From Oegoconia quadripuncta (taxonomy: Eukaryota; Arthropoda; Insecta; Lepidoptera; Autostichidae), in contig OX438749.1 in assembly GCA_949316235.1 (NCBI GenBank), positions 32,374,022 to 32,438,021 of the forward strand: a DNA stretch of 64,000 bases. Direction: 5' to 3'. Below the pieces are notes generated by a model. It had not been told where the DNA came from. It saw only the letters and a list, made by a program, of their open reading frames with translations, and ran no database searches. Below, piece after piece: positions 10,637 to 22,801 of the stretch (the first letter of the stretch is position 1; each line of letters opens with the position of its first letter). Position numbers and translations under genes: made by a program.

Positions 10637-13600
10637 CATTCTGATGTTCTACAATTTCTACATCGTTACGTCCATCCTTTGGTTCATTGGCTGTAGTGAT
10701 ATCAGAATCCTGTGTATTAATTTTAGAGTTTGCATTGTTAGTTTCATTATTTTTAAATAACATTTTATTTCGCAATTGTTTTGTAAATATGCCACTAGCG
10801 TATGTTTTTTTTCCGTTTTTAATACAAAAGGATTTACGTTTTCTATATTTTGGTTCCACCTGATTATTTCTGTGTGCATAATAATATGCTGTCGCATTCC
10901 TAACATTTAGACTACCTGCCTTATATTTGTTATTATAAGGGTGGATATATGTTTGTACACTATTGCTTGTTATATGTGTACTGGACACAGCATTTACCAT
11001 AACAGCGTGTGTCTTAGCATCATTGGCTGTATTGTTATTATTATAGTAGATGATTCCAGCAGGTGCACCACCAGCATTTAATCCTAGAGGAACAACATGT
11101 CTTTTAGTGTCCGTTATATTGTTGGTTCTATTAAAGTACACGTTGTAAGATTGTATTGTTGTAGATGTAAAATCAGCACTTATGTTAGCAGGTATAGCTT
11201 CAGGATTTGACTTGTTAGGTCCTAACATAATAGCTTGGATCGTATTTATATTATTTCTTTGCGTAACTTCAGCGGTTATATTTCCAGTAGATATGTTGCC
11301 AGCAGATTGAGTTATTATAGCCTTCAAGTTCTTTGATCCCAAGCTAACAGCTTGCGTTGAGGTGTTGGCTGAATTTTTGTTAGTATTAAAATACATTTCA
11401 TTTCTTTGTGGATCATCAGCTTTTATAACAACACTTCCATTAGATCCGATAATAATAGCTGGTGTAGTGATTGGGGTCGTATTTATGTTATTAATAAAAT
11501 TTATATTATTTCTTTGTGCACTATTAGAGCTTATATTTTTAATATCTCTTTTTTTGGCATTTATGTTGTTCGGTTCTAATGTAGCAGATTGTGTTGACGT
11601 TCTAGTTTTATTTTTTTTATTATTAAAATATTTTCGACTTTTTTGTGCGCCATGAGCAGATATGTGTCCAGCCTGTTTTGAATGTACGTTATCAGCATCA
11701 ACAGAATCTCTTTTAGTTGTATTGTTGTTACTATTAAATGCTTCAGAGGTTACAAAGGGTTCGCTAGCAGCATTACTATTAGTTATTTGTGCACAATCAG
11801 CAGGCGTGTTTCCAGCCGATATGTTTCCAGAATTTAATTTGTTTGATCGTAAAATAATAAATTCTTCCAAAGGATTCATTGTATTATTGTCATTATTGGA
11901 ATATACGTTATTTCTTTGTGTACAATGACCAACACTGCCAGCGTTTATTTTATTAAGCTCTAAAACAACTTGGCCATCTACTCCTGTCATACTGTTGTTG
12001 TTTACAAAGCTGGCGTTATTTATATTATTATTTAAATGCAGACTTTCCATTTTAACACAATCAGCAGATCTGTTACTTAAGATTAATTGTTTCTCTAATT
12101 GTGTAGTATTTAAATTATCACTAGATTTCTCATTGTTTTCATTTTTTTTATTTACTGTTTCATTACCATTAAAATGAGTTTTATTGACGTAGCTCTCATT
12201 ATTAGCAGCTACATTTCCAGTATTCACGTGGTCAAGATTTATATATGATTTGAAAGCATTTTCTTCGAACACCGTTACATATTGGTCACTGTTCACAAAT
12301 CTATTATTGTTTATATCATCATTTGAATACACATTATTTCCTTGTGAATTTTCAGCAATTACATTAATTGGTTCAATATGATGATAAACTTGTTGATTTC
12401 TTTCTGTTGCATTATCTACATTACTACCGTGTGTGTTTCCAGCCGATATGTTTCCAGAATTTAATTTGTTTGATCGTAAAATAATAAATTCTTCCAAAGG
12501 ATTCGTTGTATTATTGTCATTATTGGAATATACATTATTTCTTTGTGTACAATGACCAACATTGCCATCGTTTATTTTATTAAGCTCTAAAACAACTTGG
12601 CCACCTACTCCTGTCATACTGTTGTTGTTTACAAAGCTGGCGTTATTTATATTATTATTTAAATGCAGACTTTCCATTTGAACGCAATCAGCAGATCTGT
12701 TACTTAATAATCTTGCGTTATTTATATTATTATTTAAATGCAAACTTTCCAATTGAACGCAATCAGCGGATCTGTTACTTAAGATCAATTGTTTCTCTAA
12801 TTGTATTGTATTTAAATTATCACTAGATTTCTCATTGTTTTCAATTTTTTTATTTACTGTTTCATTGCCATTAAAATGAGTGTCATTGATGTAGCTTTCA
12901 TTATTAGCAGCTACATTTCCAGCATTCACGTAGTCAAGATTTATATATGATTTGAAAGTATTGTCTTCGAACACGGTTACATATTGGTCACTATTCACAA
13001 AACTATTATTGTTTATATCATCATTTAAATACACATTATTTCCTTGTGAATATTCAGCATTTACATTAATTGGTTCAATATGATGATAAACTTGTTGATT
13101 TCTTTCTGTTGCATTATCTACATTACTACGTGTATGATCGTAATCAATACAATTATTTAAATTATCATTGTAATACAATTCATTTCCATGTGTTTGATGT
13201 GTTATACTGCCAGCGTTCATATTATCATTGTAATAAAAGTCATGTCCTTGTAATTTATCTGTTATATGGCCAGTGTTCATAATATCATTGTCTTGTATTT
13301 GATCCGTTATACTACCAGCGATGATATTATAATTTTCTTGTGTTTGATCTGTTATACGACCAGCATTCATATTATCATTTTCTTGCGTTTGATCTGTTAT
13401 ACTGCCAGCGATGATAACATCCTCGTAATAATTTCCTTGTGTTTGATCTGTAATACTACCAGCGTTCATATTATAATTTTCTTGTGTTTGAACTGTTGTA
13501 CTGCCAGCGTTCATATTATCATTTTCTTGTATTTGATCTGTTATGCTATCAGCGTTTATATTATCATTTTCTTGTATTTGATCTGTTATGCTATCAGCAT

Positions 13601-15007
13601 TCATATTCTCATTTTCTTGTGATTGATTTTTTATGTCGCTAGAGTTCATATTATTATTGCAATACAATTGCTTTCCTTGTAATTGCTCTGTTATACTGCC
13701 AGTGTTCATATCATTTTCTTGTGTTTGATCTGTAACACTGCCAGCATCCATATCATCATTTTCTTGTGTTTGATCTGTAACACTGCCAGCATCCATATCA
13801 TCATTTTCTTGTGTTTGATCTGTAACACTGCCAGCATCCATATCATCATTTTCTTGTGTTTGATCTGTTGTACTGTCAGCGTTCATATTATCATTTTCTT
13901 GTGTTTGATCTGATGTACAGCTAGAGTCCATAGTATTATTGTAATATAATTCAAATCCTTCTAATTGATCTGTTATACTGCCATCGATCATAACATCCTC
14001 GTAATAATTTTCTTGTGTTTGATCTGTAAAACTGCCAGCATCCATATCATCATTTTCTTGTGTTTGATCTGTTGTACTGCCAGCATTCATATTATCATCT
14101 TCTTGTATTTGATCTGTTATACTACCAGCGATCATAATATCCTTGTAATAATTTCCTGGTGTTTGATCTGTTATACTGCCAGCGTTCATATTATCATTTT
14201 CTTGTGTTTGATCTGTTATACCGCTAGAGTTCATATTATTATTGTAATACAATTCATTTCCTTGTAATTGATCTGTTATACTGGCAGCGATCATAACATC
14301 ATCGTAAATATTTCCTTGTGTTTGATCAATTATACTGCCAGCTTTCATATTATCATTGTCTGGTGTTTGATAAATTATACCGCTGGAGTTTATATTATTA
14401 TTGTAACAAAATTCATTTCCTTGTATTGTATCTGTTATACTGTCAGCATTCATATTATTATACAAATAGTATTCATTTCCTTGTGTATTATCTGTTGTTA
14501 TACTGTTAGCGTTTAAAGTATCTTGTCCCGTATATGCACTCCCCACAGAAATATTAAAATTACTCGATTTCTCATCATTATTAATACAAGAATTTTGGAG
14601 TTCATTATTCAAGGTTTTATTTATTTCTGTATAATCTGAAATTATGTTAGCATAGCATTCGTTTATATTCAAGTCACTATCCGCCATAGAAACATCTTCT
14701 GAACATGTATTTGTAATAATTTCCGTCGTATCTGTCAATATTGATGTTAACTGTTCTAGGTCATATTTTTGAGTTCTCATGTCTTCTGTTGATTGTGGCA
14801 TATTAATGTTCAGTTCTGAAATATGAACTTGTTCAATATTAGTATGTTCCAAATATGAGCGGTCTATGTGTTGCTCTGTTCGTTCTGAGATTTTATCTGT
14901 TATAGACCAGTCGCAAACATCAGAGGCACAAAATCGCGCTCCTTGGTGCACACTGCAGTCTAAGTTATGTAAAAATTCTGTGCAAAAAATTTGAGTTTTT
15001 GATGAAT
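10637..15007 (-). CDS. giant Asn-rich exon of the zinc-finger gene
   Basis: 1456 uninterrupted codons with two leading bases and one trailing base, so phase 1 at both ends. The acceptor is a nine-T run then CAG (15010-15008); the donor is GTGAGT at 10636. The first residues read SSKTQIFCTEFLHNLDCS. The next about 150 residues are acidic and mixed. Residues about 180-600 are short tandem repeats (SITDQTQENDNMNAG type). Residues about 620-1070 hold two copies of a 210-230-residue block. The C-terminal 350 residues are Asn/Thr-rich, with a basic patch (KYRKRKSFCIKNGKK). No known domain seen. Asn and Asp/Ser richness suggests a disordered scaffold preceding the zinc fingers. The length and absence of stops make coding certain; the function is unknown. 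Confidence 0.85.
11806..13131 (-). repeat. intragenic tandem duplication, two about 625-700-bp blocks
   Basis: Blocks 11806-12430 and 12431-13131 encode near-identical runs beginning SNVDNATERNQQVYHHIEPI and ending IILRSNKLNSGNISAGNT. The offset at matching points is 627 bp. The upstream block has an additional internal 25-codon duplication (LLSNRSADCVQMESLHLNNN). All differences keep the reading frame. Confidence 0.9.
13195..14460 (-). repeat. coding minisatellite, 45-bp core unit
   Basis: Tandem 15-codon units (ENDDMDAGSVTDQTQ). Three nearly perfect copies lie at about 13715-13860, interspersed with longer variants containing YYEDVMIAGSITD or ELYYNNNMNSSGITD. Unit lengths are multiples of three. 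Copy number is likely to vary between alleles. Confidence 0.9.
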
Positions 15008-15175
15008 CTGAAAAAAAAATATCATGCTACATTGTACTCATTACTTGCGTCAATAGAAAAAGGCTATACTGTATAGAACTGGACAGTAATTTGGAATAAA
15101 TTATACATTCAATAATAAATGTATAACTCACATACACTTTGGAAATGTCAATGTTATTTTAATTGTACGTTACGG

Positions 15176-15430
15176 ATTGGTACTTGACCTCAATCACACC
15201 TGATGTTAAGTGAAGATGAGGTCGAAGGTGGAAGCGTACTAACCCGGAAACCCCAACACATTTGGGGGGACTGGCTATCTTATCTCTGAAAACCTGAACA
15301 CAACAATGCTTGGCGGCAGATTTAGATAAGATGGTGGTAGCTAGCCAGGCGGACATTTAAAATGCCCTACCACCAACCAAACCTCGAATCGTAAACCCAA
15401 TGTTGTTTACATTGAGCCACGGAGGCGGTT
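15176..15430 (-). mobile_element. tRNA-derived SINE (family 1), internally deleted
   Basis: Minus-oriented copy. The body is conserved, but the B-box region is missing between AACC and TCGAATCGTAAACCC, and a short deletion removes ATTAACATTACTG relative to 45883-46210. Confidence 0.8.
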
Positions 15431-15594
15431 AAAACTTATTTTTTATGTATATGTCATTATTAGTCAAGCTACCTCCCATAACAGTTTGATTCACTATTTC
15501 TGGGACACCTTGTATAGTATACAGAATATGCATAACATAATTAAAACCGAAAACGTGATTTGAAACATCTATACTAGTAAATTAATCAAAATGA

Positions 15595-15904
15595 AAATCA
15601 AAAAATGCTTTATTTTGTAGGTACACAGGGTACACTTAAAATGAGTCAGATTTTTCATTTTTAAAGCTACTGCTTGTTCAAAAGGCAATTTTCCCCAGAG
15701 AAGAACAAGCAAGAAACTCGAGAGGTCGCTCTTTTTAAAAAATGGTTTTTATATTACAAAATTATTATTTTATATTATAATATTTCATTATTAACTGTGA
15801 AATAGCCTGGTTATACGAACGGGCTGGTTATGTCCATGATTGTTTATCATCTAAATAATCTGATATTTTATAATATGCTTTCTTAACAAGTTTCTGTTTT
15901 ATAA
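15595..15904 (-). repeat. LINE 3' end
   Basis: Starts with the complement of a poly(A) tail (AAAATGCTTTATTTTGTAGG) and contains AAGAACAAGCAAGAAACTCG and CGAACGGGCTGG. The same 3' region occurs at 17405-17760, 47225-47515 and, on the plus strand, 28240-28530. Confidence 0.75.
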
Positions 15905-16540
15905 TATCTTTAAATTACTGTTACTATATGTATTGTGGCGATTAAATAAATTTAGCAGTGAAAAAGTTGCTCTACAGGCTTATCATGGATATGTATGTTC
16001 TTTGTTTAGGTATGGTATTATTCTGTGGGGCAATGCCTGCCAAGTAAATAGAGTGTTTATTGCACAAAAACAATGTGTAAGAGCTATATGCGATGTTAGT
16101 GCTCGGACATCCTGCAGACCACTCTTCAAGAAATTATAATTACTTACAGTGCCGTGCATATATATACATGAGATATGTGTATTTGTAAAAGTTCACCCAG
16201 ATCTATTTCAAAGGCGAAAAGAAAATTGTAAATTTAATGTCAGGTACCCCGACCGATTGATGTTACCCAGTATTAACACCACGTTATGTAGTAAAAATAA
16301 CTATGTAATGGCTATTAAAATATATAATAGGCTAGATACCCAAATAAAAATTTTACATTTGAACCTTTTTAAAAGTAAATTAAAAGAATGGTTAATTCAG
16401 AATTGCTTTTACTCGTTGGACGAATATTATAAAGGTAAAAATATGATTGACCAGAAAAATAAGAAGTAGATATTCTTTCCATCAGGTGAGATTGTAGTCA
16501 AACGCGAAACCAGTTTTTAATAAAAAAAAAAAAAAAAAAA
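15905..16540 (+). pseudogene. LINE reverse-transcriptase C-terminal fragment with poly(A)
   Basis: Two frames: one with YHGYVCSLFRYGIILWGNAC and QKQCVRAICDV, the other with IHEICVFVKVHPDLFQRR and IYNRLDTQIKILHLNLFKSK. Together they are the C-terminal thumb and tail of a Jockey/CR1-like ORF2 broken by a frameshift near 16138. It ends in CGAAACCAGTTTTTAAT plus an 18-A run, a 3' end shared with 30965-31042 and 62540-62600. Confidence 0.8.
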
Positions 16541-17404
16541 GTTAAATGACTTATTATAATGGGAACTAATAATATAATTTTATGTAAAAACAATACTAAT
16601 ACAATAGTAATAATAGATATAACATTAAGTAATAATGTTGCATGCCAGACGCTGGCGAACTGTGTGATACTTAACATTATATATTATATTTAAGACCGTT
16701 ATTGTTACCACATTTCGAGCGAAATAAATTTATATTTCTATACTCTCTTCTTCTTCTTCTTATTTTTGAGGATGGCAACCGTCAACCTCATTGTCGAGGG
16801 ACATTACTGCCAGTTTCGAGTGAAAATTTTTATTTATCTTATTTCTTCAGTTTATAGGTCAGTCTCAATCAAAACAAGTAATTCGTCGTATACAGAGTCT
16901 AGTCACGGTCAAGTCATTCTTCAGTAAAGTGGCAGAATGCTTTACAAAAGATTTTGGCGGCTTCTTGTGGGAACCCGAAAGCTCCGTTACGCACTTTAAT
17001 TTACACTTCCCTTCACCTGTACACCAACACTAACGTTTGCTGCACAATATTCTGCCATTATTAAGCTTCAAAAGTTAGAATGCACAAATTTTAAGACTTA
17101 TAAAGAAAAATGCTACTTCACTCGCCGAGTTCCCGCCAAAAAGCCTATACTCTCTAATATTAGTAAAGGGTTTCTCATTAAGAGCGCTCAAACATTGAAC
17201 TAAAATAAACTGTATAAGTCATTATTACCACAATTTTTATTTTTATTTTAAGGACTCTCGATGGCATTATGCGTAGAATATAATTTCAGTCAAATTTTGG
17301 ACGGCATCTTCGCATAAATGAGTCGCAATGTCACAAAGAACGCGGGTTATGTCAATGTTAAAAAATCTTTATTTTGTAGGGTACACTTAAAATTGTTTTT
17401 ACAG
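16541..17404. other. noncoding, nothing recognised
   Basis: AT-rich with a short TCT triplet run at 16741-16760. No gene, RNA or repeat family identified. Confidence 0.5.
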
Positions 17405-17760
17405 CTTTAAAAAAAAAAATCAAAAAATGCTTTATTTTGTAGGTACACTTAAAATAGTCAGATTTTACATTTTTAAAGCTACTGCTTGTTCAAAAGGCAA
17501 TTTTCCCCTGAGAAGAACAAGCAAGAAACTCGAGAGGTCGCTCTTTTTAAAAAAAGGTTTTTATATTACAAAATTATTATTTTATATTATAATATTTCAT
17601 TATTAATTGTGAAATAGCCTGGTTATGCGAACGGGCTGGTTATGTCCATGATTGTTTATCATCTAAATAATCTGATATTTTATAATATGCTTTCTTAATA
17701 AGTTTCTGTTTTATAGTATCTTTAAACTAATGCTTGTTTAAAAAGCAAAGCAACAAGCAA
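17405..17760 (-). repeat. LINE 3' end, second copy
   Basis: About 95% similar by eye to 15595-15904, including AAGAACAAGCAAGAAACTCG. A third, shorter piece (18010-18130) with GTGAAATAGCCTAGCATGCG follows a small insertion. Confidence 0.7.
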
Positions 17761-17824
17761 GAAACTCGAACTTGCTCCACTTTTAAAACTGGTTTATATA
17801 TTACAGAAAGCCAGAATTGCAATT

Positions 17825-18010
17825 GTGAAAAAAAAATGGGCCAGGAGGAGGAGGTATTGGACAGTAGGCGCGGCAGAGGTAGGCCCAAAAAGCGATGAAC
17901 GCGATGAGCTTGTTACTTTTAGCGTGGAGTGGGGAGATATTGCGCTGGACAGAGACATGTGTCATAAAATAGCAGAGGCCTTTGCCCAAGAGAGGGACAA
18001 ACCATGCTAA
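17825..18010 (+). pseudogene. RTE-like LINE C-terminal fragment
   Basis: A 61-residue frame with EVGPKSDERDELVTF and WGDIALDRDMCHKIAEAFAQ. It resembles the very C-terminal tail of RTE-type ORF2 proteins (a W...A.DR..W...AEAFA.Q pattern). It is flanked by an A run at 18010. Confidence 0.5.
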
Positions 18011-18289
18011 TAAAAAAAAATGTGAAATAGCCTAGCATGCGAACAAGCTGGTTATGTCCAAGGATGATTATCATCTAAATAGTCTGATGCTTTCTCAATA
18101 AGTTTCCGTTTTGTAGTATCTATTAATTTATTGAAAGGAAGATTTCGTTATATCAACCGGAACCTTATTGAAAAAACGATGCTTCTGCCTCTGAATGAAT
18201 GACGAAGCCCTCGGAATGAATGACTGCTTTTGCGGAGTCAACTTACATGAACTGCAAGTTAATCACTATTTTTCCTAAATGATGCTGTA

Positions 18290-18860
18290 TTTTTTTTGAC
18301 AAATTAGAATTTCAAAAATGTACTGTGACGAAAAGGTTAAAATATTATACATACTCTTTAAAATTATTTCTAAGTGACACTGTAGGTTTCAATTGGTAAA
18401 TTGCACGAACGGCTCGTTTCTGTAAAACAAAATCTGTATTTATATCCGCGACATTTCCCCACAGCAGGATACCGTAAGACATAAGGCTAAAGAAAAAACT
18501 AAAATATGCTAATCTAGCAGTATTAAGTAATAAATTATTTACTGTAAATCATTCTACTATTTGAGAAATAGCATTGTTCACATCGTCAGTTTAATTTTTG
18601 CCTATTTACTTTAAACAATACGGAGGTATCGTCAGCAAACAATACTATTTTATGTTTATTCTTTTATAAGGCTTGGCAAGTCATTTATATTAACCAAAAA
18701 CAATAATTCCGAAGAACCAAAAATAGTCTTTAAGCGCTCAACATCTGCATCGGTTGTCGACATTAGATTGTTATTGTGAAATAAGTCGACAATTGATTTA
18801 TTATAATTTTAAAAAATATTTCACTAAGAGTCGGTAGTATTGATATAGGGCTACAATTAG
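18290..18860 (-). pseudogene. LINE reverse-transcriptase fragment, decayed
   Basis: The minus strand encodes SYGILLWGNVADIN and LQKRAVRAIY around 18420-18500, the same segment seen on the plus strand at 27815-27900. Frames are broken and the sequence is heavily decayed. Confidence 0.65.
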
Positions 18861-19866
18861 GTTTAAAGATACTTTATTCTCATAAAAGACAAGTGTCACT
18901 TACATGAGAAGAAAACATAGAATTTAATGATAGTCATTCGCACCGCACATTTCACCCAAGTTATTGTAAGAAATAAAGAGAACACACCACAACACTTGAT
19001 AACATTAAGTTCACTTATTCTCAGTTAGATGAGATAATATGCTGAGCCAATTGGAGTCTAAATGGATTAAACGAGTTATTTTTATTTTTAATTGATGAAG
19101 GTAACTTATTATAAAGTTCTGCTCCCATATTTGTAAACATTTGCTCACGGTAATTTGTTCTGAATTGTGGGAACGCAATGTAGCCAGCTCGTCTTGAGCT
19201 GCGTTTAGACGCATTTTTTGCTTGAATGAATAAATTATTGTGTGAATGTTTCCATTTAATATTTTTCGGATAAGAATGCATGTGTAATAAGAATATAGCT
19301 GTTTTATGTTCATTAAATTAGTTTCTTAATATACTTTGGCAGTCGATGTTGAGTAGGGATAATGAAATAACATTTTAATTAGCTTATTTTGGATTGTTTG
19401 ACTGCAGCCAGTCACAGAGAGTGTTTAGGTCTTCCTGAGCCATTTCAACAATACTGTGTATTGAGGATCCAAAGTAGAATAGACATGTATCATCCGCATA
19501 TAAAGTTATGTGACCATGTAATCCCAAGTCATTGATATCATTGACATAGATCAGGAACAGTAATGGACCCAAAATTGAACCCTGAGGGACTCTGAAAGTT
19601 ATGAAGCGCGTGTCACTTTGGTGCTCATTAATTTTTACTACTTGCTGCCTATTCTTGAGGTACGATTCAAATATGCTCAATGCACTACCAGTAATGCCAA
19701 TCATTTTAAGCTTTTTTATTAAAAGATTATGACTGACTGTGTCAAATGCCTTTTTGAGATCAATAAATATACCCAATACAATTTTTCTGTTATCAATGTT
19801 CTGTCTAATCTTAGTAATAAAGTCTACTGTTGCCGCCAGAGTTAATACTTTATAAGTTAATACCAA
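18861..19866 (-). pseudogene. non-LTR retrotransposon reverse transcriptase, 5'-truncated
   Basis: The 160-residue frame holds core RT blocks: FIDLKKAFDTVSH, VPQGSILGPLLFLIYVND and the catalytic YADDT. A second frame (19021-19281) carries the C-terminal tail RRAGYIAFPQFRTNYREQMF and ELYNKLPSSIKN. The 3' UTR (AAGATACTTTATTCTC, complement of the tail) ends near 18861. The endonuclease and ORF1 are missing and frames are disrupted. CR1/Jockey-like; the exact clade is not resolvable by eye. A sister 3' fragment is at 32645-33735. Confidence 0.88.
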
Positions 19867-20269
19867 AAGTAATCTTTTGGTTCTAAAGGCTAAATTTTAA
19901 GAATTTCTACAAATTAGAGGGGTCTGTATATACTAATAAACCGTGAAGGTTGGCGGTTTTTTCTTGTAAAAATATTTCGATTTTTACAAGATTGTTTTAA
20001 GATGTCTATGGGACTTATATATGATGAAATTCAAAAAGAAAGTCACCATTTTGTTTAAGTAGCAATTCAGTGAGTAAGGGACATGAATTCAAAGATTTTG
20101 TAGTCAATATTGGTATATTGGTAAAGAATTTTTCATAAGCGTCTGTAATTTCTAATTGTGTAATTAAAATTGAATCATTAATTTTTAGTCGCGTATCAGT
20201 GTTATGAGTCTTGACTTTTCCAGTTCGCTATTTATAACTTTCCAAGTCGTCTATACTTTGTACGCGCCG

Positions 20270-20880
20270 TTCTTTATTTTATTTTTTTATAGAATTTGCT
20301 TTTGCTGTAGCACATTCGCTTGAATGTTTGAAGTTTTTGATTTTGAGGTCAGAATTTTGGACTTCTAACGTCGAAATGTGTTTATTTGCCTCGCATAGAT
20401 CCTTGTATTGTAGTTGGCCTTCAGGGCGGCAATTGTCTGTGGTTTGTCTGCATAGACCAGAGATTTCACATAGCCCCACAGAAAGCAGTCGACCGGTGTT
20501 AAATCACACTAGCTCATGCGCACGACGCGGAATGGACTGCCTAGGGTTTTCTCGCACCCTGTCCCGAACGGCAACAATATTCTCTAACGATCTCGCGTTT
20601 CTTTGATGTATAGGCACTTCTTCACCGACCCGGTTGTGTCAAATTATTCATTAAACGACAGATTATGGTATCTGCAGGAGGGTCATGAATGCCAGAAATT
20701 GGAAGCAACGTACGGAACGTTAGGCAAACAGAGCACTGATTTCGATTGTAAATTTTAACAATTTCTACAAGTTGTTGAAGCTTGTAGCGTGCAATGGTGA
20801 CATGTCTTCCCGTCAAATTTCACAGCTATCGCTTTACCAAGATGGCCGCTATACACCGTCAAAGTTCGAGCGTCCCAATG
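20270..20880 (-). pseudogene. internally deleted mariner transposase
   Basis: The minus strand gives an N-terminal helix-turn-helix segment (VEIVKIYNRNQCSVCLTFR) and the linker HQRNARSLENIVAVRDRVRE, then IPRRAHEL. Almost directly after that comes the C-terminal block FLWGYVKSLVYADKPQTIAA. The whole catalytic centre, with its acidic triad, is deleted and one frameshift separates the pieces. It is followed by ACGTTAGAAGTCCAAAATTC, not transposase-like. Confidence 0.75.
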
Positions 20881-20883
20881 GAA

Positions 20884-21310
20884 AACCCTTTACTATGGAA
20901 TGATTAGTGGCATATGAAAAATATACATAAGGAATAACAATGGACTCAATATGCTACCCTGTGGCACTCCAAAGTAAACAGCCCTGGGCCTGCAGTCTCG
21001 ACATAGATAGCGATCGTTATGTTATCGAATTCGGTCGCTAAGTCCTAACAATGTTATTTTAATTGGAGAATTAGAGTCTTTAGTATCAAAATATCGGTTT
21101 CCATTGAAACTACGATTTAGGCTTCCATCAAAAACCGATATGATTATGAACACTAGGTATAACATTTAGAATAAGATCGTTAGGAGTTAACGACCGAAAT
21201 CGGTTGCTATCTATGTCGAGACTGCGAGCCCAGTATTCAGAAAATTACTTGAGATATTTTTGTCTTGTTGTTTAGATAAGAATTAATTAGATTTACGCGT
21301 TGCTTCCACG
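20884..21310 (-). pseudogene. reverse-transcriptase fragment at 3' edge of cassette block 3
   Basis: The minus strand contains GVPQGSILSPLLFL-like coding (GGAGTGCCACAGGGTAGCAT at about 20951-20970), interrupted by a MITE at 20986-21231. Equivalent fragments close blocks 2 (39230-39420) and 1 (51180-51480). Confidence 0.7.
20986..21231. mobile_element. 246-bp MITE
   Basis: Ends GGGCCTGCAGTCTCGACATA and its near-inverse (TATGTCGAGACTGCGAGCCC), with imperfect inverted repeats extending about 70 bp (CGGTCGCTAAGTCCTAAC). Absent from the equivalent positions near 39345 and 51295, so inserted after block duplication. Confidence 0.75.
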
Positions 21311-21810
21311 CGTTGCGTTGACGTTGAGTCAAGTCAAAAAAAACCACAGAGTCCAGTCTTCGACTCTACGTATCCAGACGAAGATCGCTCCATCTGCTAC
21401 TTTCTTATCTCATGTGACATTTTTGAGTTTTATGTTTAATTTTGTACTGGTAGTTTAATGTTAAGTAACTTTTCATTATTCGTGTGTGATTTTGATTTAT
21501 TGTAAAATAATGAAGGCTGAGTTCAAAATTATACACACCATTGATATGTTTATCGGTGTCATTGGAATTTCAGCGCAATCGCTCCAGTAGCTTATTTGTA
21601 ATCATGGTAAACAGCACAATAGCATTATACATATTTCGATGATTATGTAATTTTAAGTATTTAAAAAAGAACTTGGTTTTAAAACTTTTTTATTTTAATT
21701 CTTTTTCAGTTTATCTGTTTAATTTTGTACTGGTAGTGTATTGTTAAGTAACTTTTTATTATTCGTGTGTGACTGGTTTCAAAATCATATAATTTCAAAA
21801 TTATACATAC

Positions 21811-21970
21811 CATTAGTATGTTTATCGGTGTCATTGGAAACTATCCAATTTAACAACTTGGAAGGTAACACACCGTCATTAGTTTCCTCCGTGATCCCTT
21901 GAATAATTTCCATATTGTTATCCGTGGCATTAGCTTCATTGGACTTCTCTCTAATGTCAAACTCATCGAG
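21811..21970 (-). CDS. cassette exon B7
   Basis: 160 bp (3n+1), acceptor TTGTTTTAG, donor GTATGT after AATG. Translation begins LDEFDIREKSNEANATDNN and ends IVSNDTDKHTN plus one base. It is the 3'-most B exon. Its phase-1 donor fits both A exons and the giant exon acceptor at 15007, where G plus AT would make Asp. Acidic, no known domain. Confidence 0.55.
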
Positions 21971-22073
21971 CTAAAACAATACTTTAATTAATATAAGGGC
22001 AGAATTTCCCCAATTTAGACTTAGCAAGGTTAGCACATCTTTTGTGGTATACAGCATATTTACAATAAAATAC

Positions 22074-22502
22074 CAGGGGACCAATCGCGCTATTTTACAA
22101 CGTTTTTACCGTTCGAACGGAACGTTTTTGGTTTTGGTTTAGTTTTAGTTTAGCTGGTGTAAAAAATGATATCGCGCTTTTTATTGTGAACGATTATATC
22201 GTTGATGCGACCAAAGTAAAACCAAACCCAAAATGTTTAGAGCTAACCACGAGTATTAAAAAAAAGCAAAGTTAAATTATCAAGTCAAGAGTACCCTAAA
22301 CTGACGAGCATGTATGAACAACCTTAAGAGAGTGAAGGAAGCAGAAGAGGTGTGTCAGGATCGTAGCAAGTGGAAGTCTGTGGTCTCTGCGTACCTCTAC
22401 GGGAAACAGGCGTGACATTATGTATGTTTAAAAAAAAACAGTTTAATTTCCGTTAAAATTATTAGGGCGATTATCTTCAAACTTAGCGCGATTGGCCCCC
22501 AG
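22074..22502. mobile_element. MITE with nested LINE tail
   Basis: Inverted ends CAGGGGACCAATCGCGCTA and the complement of TAGCGCGATTGGCCCCCAG. Inside, 22320-22430 reads as an RTE-type ORF2 tail on the plus strand (EEVCQDRSKWKSVVSAYLYG, then stop). It lies in the intron between A7 and B7. Confidence 0.65.
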
Positions 22503-22801
22503 AACATGTCATACATGTTACTAATGTGTTAGCTGAATTCTTGTAATAACATTGTAGAGATGAAAAAAAATAAAAGATATTCTGTTGTTACGGAATTTCT
22601 TGTTGCTTATTCTCCCTAACCATAACACCTTGCGAAGCGATGTAGTTTTAAAAATAGCATATTCAGTTCAATAAGTGATATTTTTGTACCTTATATTGAA
22701 TAAAATATATTTGACTTTTTCTACTGGACTTTACCAAATACGTAAAATACGTTTGCATTTCCATTAATTTCCTCAGAGATGAGTATTCCAAATTGACTTA
22801 C

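Larger units (their letters stand above)
15008..21810 (-). other. intron upstream of the giant exon, filled with a TE block
   Basis: Bounded by the last B exon donor (GTATGT at 21810) and the giant-exon acceptor (15008), both phase 1. Bases 15528-15594 match 51012-51075, which lies at the equivalent position 3' of B exon 51598-51745. Everything from about 15595 to 20880 is therefore probably later insertion. 15008-15170 has no recognised element. Confidence 0.5.

Noticed and set aside
11362..14516. Plus-strand frames rich in Ile/Cys/Leu opposite the giant exon
   Set aside because: They are antisense shadows of the Asn-rich repeats; the minus strand has the continuous frame and matching splice sites.
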